A stretch of 64,000 nucleotides of DNA from Rhizosphaericola mali (GTDB taxonomy: Bacteria > Bacteroidota > Bacteroidia > Chitinophagales > Chitinophagaceae), in contig NZ_CP044016.1 in assembly GCF_004337365.2 (NCBI RefSeq), forward strand, positions 248,001-312,000, given 5' to 3'. Shown in pieces: positions 29,472 to 38,834 of this stretch. Numbering within the stretch: position 1 is the stretch's first letter; each line of letters begins with the position of its first letter. The notes under the pieces were generated by a model. It was not told where the DNA came from and did no database searches. It saw only the letters and a program-made list of their open reading frames with translations. The position numbers were made by a program, and so were the translations under genes.

Positions 29472-30803
29472 ATGAAAAAAATATTACTAAGTTTATCCAT
29501 TTGTGCAACAATCTTGTCATCTAAAGCGCAAGAAAATATTTATCCGGCTAAATCCTTTTCTGGTAAGACATACCTAGTTAATGCTACGGTACACGTGGGT
29601 AATGGCAAAGTACTCGAAAATACTACAGTTGTTTTTTCTAATGGTAAAATATCTGAAATCGGAACAAATATTAATGTTCCGGCAGCTAGTGAGACTATAA
29701 AAATTGTAGATGCTTCGAATAAACAAATATATCCTGGACTTATTCTCTCAGATACGGATTTAGGTTTAAAGGAAATTGGTGCTGCAACACCCGGTAGTGA
29801 TGACTATGAAGAGTTGGGAGACTATAATTCAGATATTCGTTCTATAGTTGCTTATGATGCTACATCGATGATTATTGGAACCTTGCGTACCAATGGAATT
29901 TTATTAGCAAGTGTATCTCCTCAGGCGGGTACAGTTGCGGGGCTTTCTTCTGTTGTGCAGTTAGATGCCTGGAATTGGGAAGATGCAAGTTATAAAGTAG
30001 ATAATAATTTGCATGTTCATTTGCCCTCGTTTTCTAACCGCCCTAGTAGGATGGCGATGTATATGCGTATGATGGGAATGGATGCTTCTGAGGAAGGTGG
30101 TGCCGAAAAGAAGGCCATTGAAACTTTAGAAGAAATGAAAGCATTTTTTAGACAAGCACAATCCTATTTAGCAGAAAGTGTTCCTGCAGAACATAATATC
30201 AAATTTGAAGCTATTAGAGGTTTGTTTGAAAAAAAGCAAAAATTATTTGTTCATGCGAATGAAGTTAAACAAATGTTGGCTGCTATTGATTTTTCTAAAG
30301 AATTCGGATTTGATGTTGTAATTGTTGGTGGCACAGAAAGCTGGCGTATCGCAGATTTACTTAAAACAAATAATATCTCTGTTATTCTTAAGGAGGAACA
30401 TTCTCTACCTACCAACCAAGATGATGATGTGGATCAACCATATAAAACGCCTTATTTATTGCAAAAAGCTGGTGTCTTATTTGCCTTAAATGATACACAC
30501 GAGGAAACGAGATATCGAAATCTGATGTTTAATGCAGGTACAGCAGCTGCTTATGGGTTAACAAAAGAAGAGGCCCTGGAGGCAATTACATTAAATGCAG
30601 CTAAAATTTTGGGTATTGATGATAAAACAGGAACTATAGAAGTTGGAAAAGATGCCAATGTAATAATATCTGAGGGCGACATTTTGGATATGAAATCCAG
30701 TATTTTGGATAAAGCTTATATTCAAGGAAGAGATGTTAGTTTACAAAATAAGCAAACTGAATTATATGATCGTTATATGTATAAATATAATTTGAAAAAA
30801 TAA
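29472..30803 (+). CDS. Degenerate amidohydrolase-fold protein
   Basis: 443 aa, signal peptide ending at SSKAQ, then an amidohydrolase beta-sandwich (TYLVNATVHVGNGKVLENTT) and barrel. It is related to the first, degenerate domain of the preceding protein (IYPGLILSDTDLGLKEIG aligns with YPSMIDIYSDYGI), and likewise lacks the HxH ligands. The C-terminal repeat GIDDKTGTIEVGKDANVII is intact. It lies 33 bp downstream of its paralogue, so the two are surely cotranscribed and may form a heteromer. Catalytic activity is doubtful; a scaffold or binding role is inference. Confidence 0.87.
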   Translation: MKKILLSLSICATILSSKAQENIYPAKSFSGKTYLVNATVHVGNGKVLENTTVVFSNGKISEIGTNINVPAASETIKIVDASNKQIYPGLILSDTDLGLKEIGAATPGSDDYEELGDYNSDIRSIVAYDATSMIIGTLRTNGILLASVSPQAGTVAGLSSVVQLDAWNWEDASYKVDNNLHVHLPSFSNRPSRMAMYMRMMGMDASEEGGAEKKAIETLEEMKAFFRQAQSYLAESVPAEHNIKFEAIRGLFEKKQKLFVHANEVKQMLAAIDFSKEFGFDVVIVGGTESWRIADLLKTNNISVILKEEHSLPTNQDDDVDQPYKTPYLLQKAGVLFALNDTHEETRYRNLMFNAGTAAAYGLTKEEALEAITLNAAKILGIDDKTGTIEVGKDANVIISEGDILDMKSSILDKAYIQGRDVSLQNKQTELYDRYMYKYNLKK

Positions 30804-30827
30804 ATGTGCTAATTTTAAATTAAAAAG

Positions 30828-30866
30828 AAAAACAGGTTTTAAATATTTACAACCTGTTTTTCTTTT
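30828..30866. terminator. Terminator after the amidohydrolase genes, overlapping the end of a small gene
   Basis: Arms AAAAACAGGTT and AACCTGTTTTT with a 12-nt loop, then TCTTTT. Its right arm is inside the last codons of the minus-strand 63-aa gene, so it can act on both strands. Confidence 0.75.
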
Positions 30867-31038
30867 GTGGCGGTTTGATGAGGAATACAAAACTGAACAA
30901 TGCGAGAGCAAATCCCCCACCTAAAAGACCGCTTTGGATATTTTTGTTCTCATTCATAAATGGCTGGATGATCCATGCTGATAATATAATGAGGATGCCA
31001 ATAGTTAATAATACAATTCCTTTTCCTTTCTTTTCCAT
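30847..31038 (-). CDS. Small two-helix membrane protein
   Basis: 63 aa. Basic N-terminus MEKKGKG, hydrophobic helix 8-27 (IVLLTIGILIILSAWII), a polar hairpin NENKNIQSG, a second helix 38-55 (LLGGGFALALFSFVFLI), and a basic tail KPPQKKNRL. That pattern supports an inner-membrane protein with both ends in the cytosol. It lies between two terminal structures and 21 bp after the S9 peptidase stop codon, so it may be its distal operon member. Function unknown. Confidence 0.6.
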   Translation of the reverse strand: MEKKGKGIVLLTIGILIILSAWIIQPFMNENKNIQSGLLGGGFALALFSFVFLIKPPQKKNRL

Positions 31039-31059
31039 AGCGTAAAGATAAAAGTATAT

Positions 31060-33141
31060 TTAATTAATCGGGATATGTTTCATTAGAAAGTCAACTGTAG
31101 CTTGATCAATTTTTACTTGATTGCTGTATTTCATCCAATGATGAGAATCGTCAGGGATTACTAAATATTCAAATGGTACATGGTAATTTTCAAGTTGATC
31201 TGCAAGTTTCTTACTTTGTATAAAATCAACGTTTCGATCATCATCTCCATGAATAAGTAGGACGGGAGATGTCCAATTTGCAACGTAATTTAGTGCGAAT
31301 GATTTTTTTTCTATTTCTAAGGATTGCTTTAAATCTGGCGCTTCTGAATATTTATTGATAGCTTCTTCGGGTTCGTGAAAATGCACGCCGTGAAGATCAA
31401 CTCCTGCTTTGAATATGTCTGAGTTTTTACTCAAGGCTAACGAAGTCAAATATCCTCCATATGAACCACCATAAACACCTATTTTATTATAGTCTAAATT
31501 TGATTGAGTCTTTATCCATTTGGTTGCAGCCAAAATGTCTTCATACTCTGAAGCTCCTTGACTATAGGTATTCTCGGGCTCGTCAAATGCATATCCATAT
31601 CCAATACCATTTCTATAGTTTATAGAAAGGACTGCATATCCATGGTTAAGCAAATATTGGTTAACGGCATAACAATTGGAATAATAGGAGGAATAATGCC
31701 AATCTAAAATCATTTGCCTATTAGGTCCTCCATGTAGGAATAAAATTATAGGAAAATGTTTGCTTTTATTGTTCGGAAGAAATAGTTGCCCATGTATTGT
31801 AAATCCATTAGTTGATGGGAAGGTAATTTCTTTTGGAGAGACAAGTTCACCTATTTGGGGGAATGAAGGACCGACCTCAGCAATATTGATGTTTTTATTA
31901 TTTGAATTTAATACGGGTAATGGAGGTGTAGTTGCTTCTGATTTTAGATAAAATAAACTTTCGTTGTCTGCTAATAAGTGTGGATAAACTTCTGAATTAT
32001 TTCCACTCGTTAGAAGGGTTATTTTCCCATTTTCGATATTGACTTTTTGTAAATGACGGCGGTCTATATCTTGAAAATTGGAACTATAAACGATAGATTT
32101 TTTATCAGGTGATAATGTGGGATACTCGACAGTATAATTTCCTGGGGTAATGTTTTGAACACTTTTACCTTTCGTATTTAGTAAATATAAATTCGTCCAA
32201 TTATTAGCATTAGACAAAAAATAGATTTGTTGATTATTTACCCAATTCAAATTAAACCCTCCACTTGTATTGGGTTCGGAGCCACTGGCTAATGTGTTTT
32301 TAGAAGAGTACAGACTATCGGTTGTGCCATTTGTAAGATTATATAGTCTAATTTGCCACTTTTCAGGAATTCGTTTTAGGATACTATCGGTGGGAATTCT
32401 CTGTTCAAAATGCCTGATAAAAGCAAGTTGCCGACCATCGGGGGACCACTTGGGATTATTATCTTTTTGAAAACTAGGATCGATGTATCTAATAGGTGTC
32501 GTACTATCTGTGTAAATAGCAAGGAACGAATGTTGATTTCTATTGGAAACAAATGCTAGTTGTTTACTATCTGGTGACCATTGAAGATCAGAACATTTTC
32601 CAAAAATATTTACGGCTAATTTTTGCTCATAAGGATGGTCGAGGTGGCACATCCAAATATCACCGTTTTGGGTAAATGCAATTTTTTTGCCATCAGGAGA
32701 TAATTGAAAGTTATCACCTAGCGCAATTTTTTCCATTCGGTTGTCTTTCAGATAAAAGATCCAAATGGATATTCCGGGATTTATTGGATTTGAATTGGGG
32801 TTTAAGGGCAAATGGTTTAAATATCCTCCATGATCTCCTCCTCTTACAAATGCGAGAATTTGCTGTTTTGAATTGATTTGAAGTTGAGAAATTTCTAACT
32901 CCTCTTCTGAGGTAAAATTAGTTAACCTATGTGTTTTTTTAGATGTAGGATCATAATAATATATATTTCTGGCTCCCTTTTTTCCTGCAACCCAATATAG
33001 ACTATAATAGTCACTTCCAACATTTAAATCACTAATTATTGGATAATCTAAAATAGATTTCATCATAAATTGTTGTGCTTTTGTTGTCCGGCAAATCAAT
33101 ATGAGAAAAAGAAATAAAAATGTATTTTTTATATAATTCAT
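31060..33141 (-). CDS. S9 family peptidase (DPP-IV/acylaminoacyl-peptidase type)
   Basis: 693 aa from the ATG at 33141, chosen because the following NYIKNTFLFLFLILICR is a clean signal peptide; an upstream in-frame ATG at 33231 adds 30 residues before it. The N-terminal beta-propeller carries WSPDSKQLAFVSN and WSPDGRQLAFIRH repeats. The C-terminal alpha/beta-hydrolase has the nucleophile Ser560 in YGGSYGGY, the acid in IHGDDDRNVDF and the His in PDDSHHWMKY. It releases dipeptides or oligopeptide fragments in the periplasm. It is convergent with the amidohydrolase/SusCD group and completes the peptide-degrading neighbourhood. Confidence 0.94.
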   Translation of the reverse strand: MNYIKNTFLFLFLILICRTTKAQQFMMKSILDYPIISDLNVGSDYYSLYWVAGKKGARNIYYYDPTSKKTHRLTNFTSEEELEISQLQINSKQQILAFVRGGDHGGYLNHLPLNPNSNPINPGISIWIFYLKDNRMEKIALGDNFQLSPDGKKIAFTQNGDIWMCHLDHPYEQKLAVNIFGKCSDLQWSPDSKQLAFVSNRNQHSFLAIYTDSTTPIRYIDPSFQKDNNPKWSPDGRQLAFIRHFEQRIPTDSILKRIPEKWQIRLYNLTNGTTDSLYSSKNTLASGSEPNTSGGFNLNWVNNQQIYFLSNANNWTNLYLLNTKGKSVQNITPGNYTVEYPTLSPDKKSIVYSSNFQDIDRRHLQKVNIENGKITLLTSGNNSEVYPHLLADNESLFYLKSEATTPPLPVLNSNNKNINIAEVGPSFPQIGELVSPKEITFPSTNGFTIHGQLFLPNNKSKHFPIILFLHGGPNRQMILDWHYSSYYSNCYAVNQYLLNHGYAVLSINYRNGIGYGYAFDEPENTYSQGASEYEDILAATKWIKTQSNLDYNKIGVYGGSYGGYLTSLALSKNSDIFKAGVDLHGVHFHEPEEAINKYSEAPDLKQSLEIEKKSFALNYVANWTSPVLLIHGDDDRNVDFIQSKKLADQLENYHVPFEYLVIPDDSHHWMKYSNQVKIDQATVDFLMKHIPIN

Positions 33142-33318
33142 GTAGTCTAATTTTAATTTATGAAGATGTAAATATAAAATTAAGAATGCGTTTATTTGCG
33201 TTTTTGTTTTGTAAAATGAAGAAAGATGCAATTATGTTATGCAATAAAAATATCTAAAAAGAATAAAAAAAGCATTTCGGCAGCTTTTTTGTAATATCGT
33301 ATATCTATTGGAAAGGAT

Positions 33319-35778
33319 ATGATGAATAAATTACATTGGAACCAATTCAACTCATTTTTATGGATTATAATAATGAGTTTTTTTTGTGCTAGCACGCTCC
33401 AAGCACAGCGTAAAAAGGAAGCTAAAAAGAAAGATACACTGGATCAGATTATCTTGGATTCTTTGAAACGAGATACTATGTCTATTGTGGCAACGAAAGA
33501 AGATACAATAGCTATTCAAAAAGCCGTATTAGGGGATACTTTAATTCCCTTCGTTGCCAATAAAGTGGAAAAATATAATGCAACCATTCATTATTCTCAT
33601 AGAAGTGTGCGAGATACATTGGACATGAGTGATCTGATGCAAGAGGTGGCTATGGTCAACAAAATTGTAGACAAGATGCAAACTCGTATTGAAAAAGGTA
33701 ATCGCAATTTCAATATTCAGATGATCAATACAAGCATTATTTTATTGACTGAAAATCTAAATGATTTAGATCCAAAATCGGAAAGTTTGGCTAATTATGC
33801 GAGTCGTTTAATGCAAAATAATAGAGATGTAAAGCGTATATTGAAAGATCCCATTTTTAAGTTAACAGGTTTAAGTACTGATTTAAAAGTTCAATTGAAT
33901 AATATTTATCAAGATGGACAACAATTAGATACTTCAGAAATTGCTTTATTGACAAGAATAAATCTTGCGAGGAACCAAACGTCAACAGCAATTTTAAAAT
34001 TAAATGATTTACTTTCTGATTTGAAGTACATGGAGGAAAATAAGTATTTTCAAATGTGGAAACCAGATGCACCATCCTTATTTAAATTAAAATCGAACTA
34101 TTATCAACAGCCATTTTGGGCAACGTTAGGATCTTCCTTTTCACGAACTTTTAAAATAGTGGGTATTTACTTAAAGCGTAAAATTGGAGTGTTGTGTTGG
34201 GGGATGTTTTTTTTATTGGTTACAGGTATTATATCTTGGAATAATCGTCGTAAAATTAAGAAAAATGAAGACTATGAAACGATAATGACACCTGTTAAAT
34301 ATTTTAAACGAAGTATTCTATTAACCACTTTATTTGCCTTTTGTAATTATTTCCCCTTCTTTTTCTTAAATCCTCCATATTCGTTTTTAAATCTAGTTGA
34401 GCTAATTCAATTGGTCCTTTTTGTGGCCATTCTATGGCCTTATTTATTATTTAAGGGACGTATCATGATCCTCATATCGGCACTTATATGTGTAGGATTT
34501 ATATTGGATAATCAATTATTGGATCCAACTTTTGGAGAGCGTTGGTTATTATTTCTATTGTGTATTGCTTTAATATTAACAAATTTGGCCGTATTTAAGT
34601 TTAATTCGAGCTATACGTCCTTAATTGCCAAGTCTTGGGTGACAAATGTGGTTATGATTATTTCTATCATATTTGCTGTATTTTCTCTATTATTTAATTT
34701 AGGTGGATTGACAACCCCAATGAAATTATTTGGATTTACTTCTATACAAGTATTAATTATTGGTGTTTCGATGCGTATGTTTTGCCAGGTGGCATTAGAG
34801 TTTATTTATATTCAAACGGAAGCAAATAAAGGTAGTCGCTTTTCAGCATTTATCAATTATATCGAATTGAAAAGTAAATATATGCGCATTTTTGCTTTTA
34901 TCGGAATGGTGGCATGGTGTATAGGTATTTTTCATAGTATGAATCTGTATGGATTATTTTTATTTATAGTTGATTTCATTTTTAATCATCATATCCATAT
35001 TGGGCAATTTGATTTTACATTTTATTCCATATTCATATTTGTTTTTGTGATTTGGGTATCCTCCATAGTTAGTCGTTTTGTGAGTTTTGCGTTAGGTGGA
35101 GATCAAGATACATCATCAACAAAGCGTAATAAATTGGGAACGATGACTTTATTAATTCGATTATCAATATTGACTATCGGGTTTTTAATAGCGATTGCTG
35201 CGTCAGGAATACCATTGGATAAGATTACGTTGATTATAGGCGCCTTAGGTGTAGGTATTGGTTTCGGCTTGCAAAATATCGTCAATAATTTAGTATCTGG
35301 AATTATTCTAGCATTTGAAAGACCGATTCAAGTGGGCGATTCTATTGAGATTGGGGATAAGTCTGGGACTGTTAGCGAAATAGGCGTTCGTTCCAGTAAA
35401 TTAAAAGTTACAGAAGGTGCCGATGTGATCGTACCTAACGGAGATCTAATTTCCCAACAAATTACGAACTGGACATTGAAGGATCGTAGAAAAAGAGATT
35501 TTTTCTCTTTTAGAATTGCTTATGGTACAGATTTGTATTTAGTTAAAAAACTTGTATCGGATGTTTTTGAGGAGAATAAAAATGTTTTGAAAAATCCGCC
35601 AGTCGCTATAACGATTAGTGAGTTTGCTAGTACGGCAGTAATAATGAAAGCCTTTTTTTGGGTATCTGAATTAGATGATATTCCTACTATTAAGGGAAAT
35701 TTGATGTATGCTGTTTATGCGCGATTATTGGAACATAATATTCAAATTCCACATGATCCTTATGACTTAGGTAAATAA
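33319..35778 (+). CDS. Large MscS-family mechanosensitive channel
   Basis: 819 aa. Signal peptide (ends LQAQ), then a periplasmic helical domain of about 230 residues (to KPDAPSLFKL), about ten transmembrane helices (285-640) and the MscS core: pore helix segment GALGVGIGFGLQNIVNNLVSG, beta domain ERPIQVGDSIEIGDKSGTVSEIG and RSSKLKVTEGADVIVPNGDL, and the C-terminal alpha/beta part. The size and periplasmic domain resemble the MscM/MscK-like subfamily. It relieves hypo-osmotic stress at the inner membrane. Start ATG at 33319 (a second ATG follows directly). Ends in a strong terminator. Confidence 0.92.
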   Translation: MMNKLHWNQFNSFLWIIIMSFFCASTLQAQRKKEAKKKDTLDQIILDSLKRDTMSIVATKEDTIAIQKAVLGDTLIPFVANKVEKYNATIHYSHRSVRDTLDMSDLMQEVAMVNKIVDKMQTRIEKGNRNFNIQMINTSIILLTENLNDLDPKSESLANYASRLMQNNRDVKRILKDPIFKLTGLSTDLKVQLNNIYQDGQQLDTSEIALLTRINLARNQTSTAILKLNDLLSDLKYMEENKYFQMWKPDAPSLFKLKSNYYQQPFWATLGSSFSRTFKIVGIYLKRKIGVLCWGMFFLLVTGIISWNNRRKIKKNEDYETIMTPVKYFKRSILLTTLFAFCNYFPFFFLNPPYSFLNLVELIQLVLFVAILWPYLLFKGRIMILISALICVGFILDNQLLDPTFGERWLLFLLCIALILTNLAVFKFNSSYTSLIAKSWVTNVVMIISIIFAVFSLLFNLGGLTTPMKLFGFTSIQVLIIGVSMRMFCQVALEFIYIQTEANKGSRFSAFINYIELKSKYMRIFAFIGMVAWCIGIFHSMNLYGLFLFIVDFIFNHHIHIGQFDFTFYSIFIFVFVIWVSSIVSRFVSFALGGDQDTSSTKRNKLGTMTLLIRLSILTIGFLIAIAASGIPLDKITLIIGALGVGIGFGLQNIVNNLVSGIILAFERPIQVGDSIEIGDKSGTVSEIGVRSSKLKVTEGADVIVPNGDLISQQITNWTLKDRRKRDFFSFRIAYGTDLYLVKKLVSDVFEENKNVLKNPPVAITISEFASTAVIMKAFFWVSELDDIPTIKGNLMYAVYARLLEHNIQIPHDPYDLGK

Positions 35779-35811
35779 AAAAATGTTGGACAATTTGTCC
35801 AACATTTTTTT
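35777..35811. terminator. Bidirectional terminator between the MscS gene and yebC
   Basis: Perfect 15-bp arms AAAAAAATGTTGGAC / GTCCAACATTTTTTT with a 5-nt loop, between convergent genes; A- and T-tracts on both sides. Confidence 0.93.
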
Positions 35812-35827
35812 ATAGTTTGTAGAGAAA

Positions 35828-36559
35828 TTAAGCCATGTTGTGAAATACTTTATTCACATCATCGTCTTGCTCGATAATATCAATCAATTTGCTTACTTCT
35901 TCTGCTTGTTCGTCTGTTACAGGAACGGTAACATTTGGAATCCATTCAACTTCTGCACTGATAGGCACAAGAGATTTCGCTTCTAAGGCCGTTTGCATAT
36001 TACCAAAATCAGCAAATGCAGTTCTCAATTCCAATACTTTTTTACCGTCTTCTGTTTCTGTTTCACCAATTTCTTCCAAGCCAGCATCGATCAACTCTAA
36101 TTCTAATTCTTCTTCATCCAAACCTTCGGGATTCAATTTGAATACCCCCATTTGTTTAAATTGAAATTGTACGCTACCAGAAGTGCCCAATGCTCCACCA
36201 TTTCTAGAAAAATAGGAACGCAAATTAGCAACCGTTCTAGTCGTGTTATCTGTAGACGTATCTACCAAGATTGCAACACCATGCGCGCCATAACCTTCGT
36301 AAATAACCTCTGCATAGTTGCTCGTATCTTTTCCTTCTACCGCTCTTTTGATAGCTGCATCAATACGATCTTTGGGCATATTGATACCACGTGCATTTTG
36401 TACGACGCGACGTAACATTGGATTGTCATTGATATCTCCGATGCCGCCGCCAGCTCTTACTGCAATCGTAATTTCTTTACCAATTCTTGTAAATTGTTTA
36501 GCCATACGGTCCCAACGAGCGAACTTACTTGCCTTGCGGACCTCAAACATTCTTCCCAT
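35828..36559 (-). CDS. yebC: YebC/PmpR family (TACO1-like) protein
   Basis: 243 aa, full length for the family. It starts MGRMFEVRKASKFARWDRMAKQ and contains GGGIGDINDNPMLRRVVQNARG, NMPKDRIDAAIKRAVEGKD and the EGYGAHGVAILVDTSTDNTTRT signature. Long annotated as transcriptional regulators, YebC proteins are now known to help ribosomes through proline-rich stretches. Cytosolic. It has its own TAnnTTTG promoter and is divergent from mutL. Confidence 0.95.
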   Translation of the reverse strand: MGRMFEVRKASKFARWDRMAKQFTRIGKEITIAVRAGGGIGDINDNPMLRRVVQNARGINMPKDRIDAAIKRAVEGKDTSNYAEVIYEGYGAHGVAILVDTSTDNTTRTVANLRSYFSRNGGALGTSGSVQFQFKQMGVFKLNPEGLDEEELELELIDAGLEEIGETETEDGKKVLELRTAFADFGNMQTALEAKSLVPISAEVEWIPNVTVPVTDEQAEEVSKLIDIIEQDDDVNKVFHNMA

Positions 36560-36599
36560 ACAATGATATTTCTAATATTTTAAATCTCTATTTGGGTGG

Positions 36600-36607
36600 C
36601 AAAAGTA
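36600..36607 (-). promoter_or_regulatory. -7 promoter element of yebC
   Basis: TACTTTTG on the minus strand, an exact match to TAnnTTTG, 40 bp upstream of the yebC start. Confidence 0.6.
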
Positions 36608-36662
36608 CACTTTCAATTGCAATTCAAAAAGTTAGAAAATTGATACCCTTAATATTAATCAG

Positions 36663-36670
36663 TAAATTTG
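36663..36670 (+). promoter_or_regulatory. -7 promoter element of mutL
   Basis: TAAATTTG, an exact match to TAnnTTTG, 29 bp before the GTG start of mutL. Confidence 0.6.
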
Positions 36671-36699
36671 CAGATTCAATACAAATGTGAGGTTTTAGC

Positions 36700-38592
36700 G
36701 TGGATATCATACAATTATTACCAGATAATATAGCCAATCAGATCGCCGCCGGCGAAGTCATCCAAAGACCAGCAAGCGCCGTGAAGGAATTGTTGGAAAA
36801 TGCCGTGGATGCGGGTGCGACAGAGATTAAACTCATCGTCCAGGATGCGGGTAAAGCATTGATCCAAGTGGTGGACAATGGAAAAGGAATGAGTTTTACG
36901 GATGCACGTCTATGTTTCGAAAGACATGCAACGAGCAAAATCAAACAAATAGAAGATCTTTTCAATATAAAAACGATGGGTTTCCGTGGAGAGGCTTTGG
37001 CTTCTGTGGCTGCGGTGGCACAAGTGGAATTGAAATCCAGAAGAAAAGAAGATGAATTGGGTACTTATCTCGAAGTAGAAAATAGCGAAGTAAAATTGCA
37101 CGAACCATGTGCAGCGCCTTTAGGAACGAGCATCAGTATGAAAAATTTATTTTTCAATATACCGGCACGTCGCAATTTTTTGAAAAGCAATGCTGCTGAA
37201 ATGCGCCATATTGTAGATGAATTTATCCATGTTGCCATGGCTTTCCCTGCTCTGTCGTTTTCATTGACAAGTAACGGACAAGAAATGTTTCATTTGGATA
37301 GTGGTAGTTTGAAACAGCGTGTGGTGCAGATTTTGGGCAATAATCTGAATTCCAAATTAGTAAATGTTTCTGATCATACAGATTATTTGAATATTGAAGG
37401 ATTTGTCGGAAAACCAGAAATTGCACGTAAAACAAGAGGTGATCAGTATTTTTTCGTCAATAATCGTTTTATCAAAAGTCCGTATCTCAATCATGCAGTG
37501 ACCAATGCATTTGATCAATTATTGCCAAAGGAAAGTTTCCCTTTATATGTTTTGTTTATTGAGTTGGATCCATCCGAAGTGGATATCAACGTGCATCCAA
37601 CCAAACAAGAAATCAAATTTGAAGATGAAAAAATTATCTATGCATTCGTTCAAGCAGCGATAAAACATGCGTTAGCACAATTTAGCGTGGCTCCGACTTT
37701 GGATTTTACTTTGAATGCAGATATTCAAAATCTGAATGCTTTGACGCAACCTTTTTCAGAGGACAAACAATCAGATGCGCAATCATCCAATTTGTTCAAA
37801 ACATTTACCCAAAAAAATCAGGCACATTTTATAGACTCGTCTAAGGAAAAAAAGGAATTGCAAGATTGGCAAAATTTCTTCGAACCTTCTGTGAGAAAAG
37901 AAGAAAATAGCTTTCCTGAATTTCCAAAAGATTGGTCCGCGGCGCCAGATATTTTGACGCCAAGTGCTGTGCCTGTAGAGCATTTATTTTCGGAAGAAAA
38001 AAGTGAGAAAATCATTCCAGAGAATGCACAATATTTGCAATTGCACAAGACTTATATTCTTGTTTCATCTGATCAAGGGTTGTGTATAGTACATCAACAA
38101 ATTGCACATGAACGCATTTTGTACGAAAAATACAGCCAAATGTCGCATGAAAAACATGCTGCTATTCAACAATTATTGTTTCCTTCTGAGTTGGAATTAG
38201 CTCCAGCGGATGCCTTTCTGTTAGAAGATTTATCTACAGAATTGAAAAAGATTGGTTATTTAATCGAAAAGTCTTCGACGAATAAATTTACTATTTTAGG
38301 TGTGCCGGTCGATGTTACCGATGGTAATGAAATGCATATAATCGAATTATTATTGGAACAATTCAAACATTTCTCCAGCGACATTAAATTCAGTAAACGC
38401 GAAAAAATTGTTCGTTGTTTAGCGCGTCAACAAGCGATCAAATCTGGTAAGGTTTTAAGTCAAGAAGAAATGCAAAACCTAGTAGAGCAATTATTTAGTT
38501 GTAAAATATTTTCTATTTCACCAACGGGAGATATACCTACATACGTATTGTTTAAAGAAGATTACATTGATCGCCTGTTTGGGATGAAATAG
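36700..38592 (+). CDS. mutL: DNA mismatch repair protein MutL
   Basis: 630 aa, starting at GTG (36700) because the next residues DIIQLLPDNIANQIAAGEV are the conserved N-terminus; an ATG 15 bp upstream is followed at once by a stop (ATGTGA). The N-terminal GHKL ATPase has LLENAVDAGA, VVDNGKGM and MGFRGEALASVAAVA; the transducer domain includes HPTKQEIKFEDE. The C-terminal dimerisation domain has HQQIAHERILYE where the nuclease motif of endonuclease-type MutL reads DQHA(x)2E(x)4E, so the first Asp and the His are replaced. It matches MutS repair; mutS itself lies 18 kb away. Confidence 0.96.
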   Translation: MDIIQLLPDNIANQIAAGEVIQRPASAVKELLENAVDAGATEIKLIVQDAGKALIQVVDNGKGMSFTDARLCFERHATSKIKQIEDLFNIKTMGFRGEALASVAAVAQVELKSRRKEDELGTYLEVENSEVKLHEPCAAPLGTSISMKNLFFNIPARRNFLKSNAAEMRHIVDEFIHVAMAFPALSFSLTSNGQEMFHLDSGSLKQRVVQILGNNLNSKLVNVSDHTDYLNIEGFVGKPEIARKTRGDQYFFVNNRFIKSPYLNHAVTNAFDQLLPKESFPLYVLFIELDPSEVDINVHPTKQEIKFEDEKIIYAFVQAAIKHALAQFSVAPTLDFTLNADIQNLNALTQPFSEDKQSDAQSSNLFKTFTQKNQAHFIDSSKEKKELQDWQNFFEPSVRKEENSFPEFPKDWSAAPDILTPSAVPVEHLFSEEKSEKIIPENAQYLQLHKTYILVSSDQGLCIVHQQIAHERILYEKYSQMSHEKHAAIQQLLFPSELELAPADAFLLEDLSTELKKIGYLIEKSSTNKFTILGVPVDVTDGNEMHIIELLLEQFKHFSSDIKFSKREKIVRCLARQQAIKSGKVLSQEEMQNLVEQLFSCKIFSISPTGDIPTYVLFKEDYIDRLFGMK

Positions 38593-38684
38593 AAATTTAA
38601 CAAAAATAGGGCTGAATTGTGATTGTATTGTTAATAAATGCTATATATTATCAATTATATTTGAATAATTTAAAATATTTTACT

Positions 38685-38692
38685 TAGCTTTG
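38685..38692 (+). promoter_or_regulatory. -7 promoter element upstream of the second MscS gene
   Basis: TAGCTTTG, an exact match to TAnnTTTG, located after mutL and 143 bp before the MscS start codon. Confidence 0.55.
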
Positions 38693-38698
38693 CGGCAA

Positions 38699-38768
38699 GT
38701 AGTCAATTTTCTCATAAACAGTTAGTTTTGGTTGCGGCTCCGATTTCCATCGGGGCCAATTTTTTTTA
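38699..38768 (+). ncRNA. Candidate small RNA or attenuated leader
   Basis: A TAGCTTTG promoter at 38685 is followed about 45 nt later by the hairpin GGCTCCGAT / ATCGGGGCC (loop TTCC, one G-U pair) and AATTTTTTTT. Transcription from the promoter would give an RNA of about 70 nt that stops before the MscS gene (start 38835). There is no ORF. It may be a free small RNA, a leader that attenuates the channel gene, or simply the mutL terminator with a coincidental promoter. Confidence 0.35.
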
Positions 38769-38834
38769 TATAGGTTTTTTGTTTACATTATCGCAGAACC
38801 TCTACGTTTAGTAATCATCAAAAAACACAGAATT

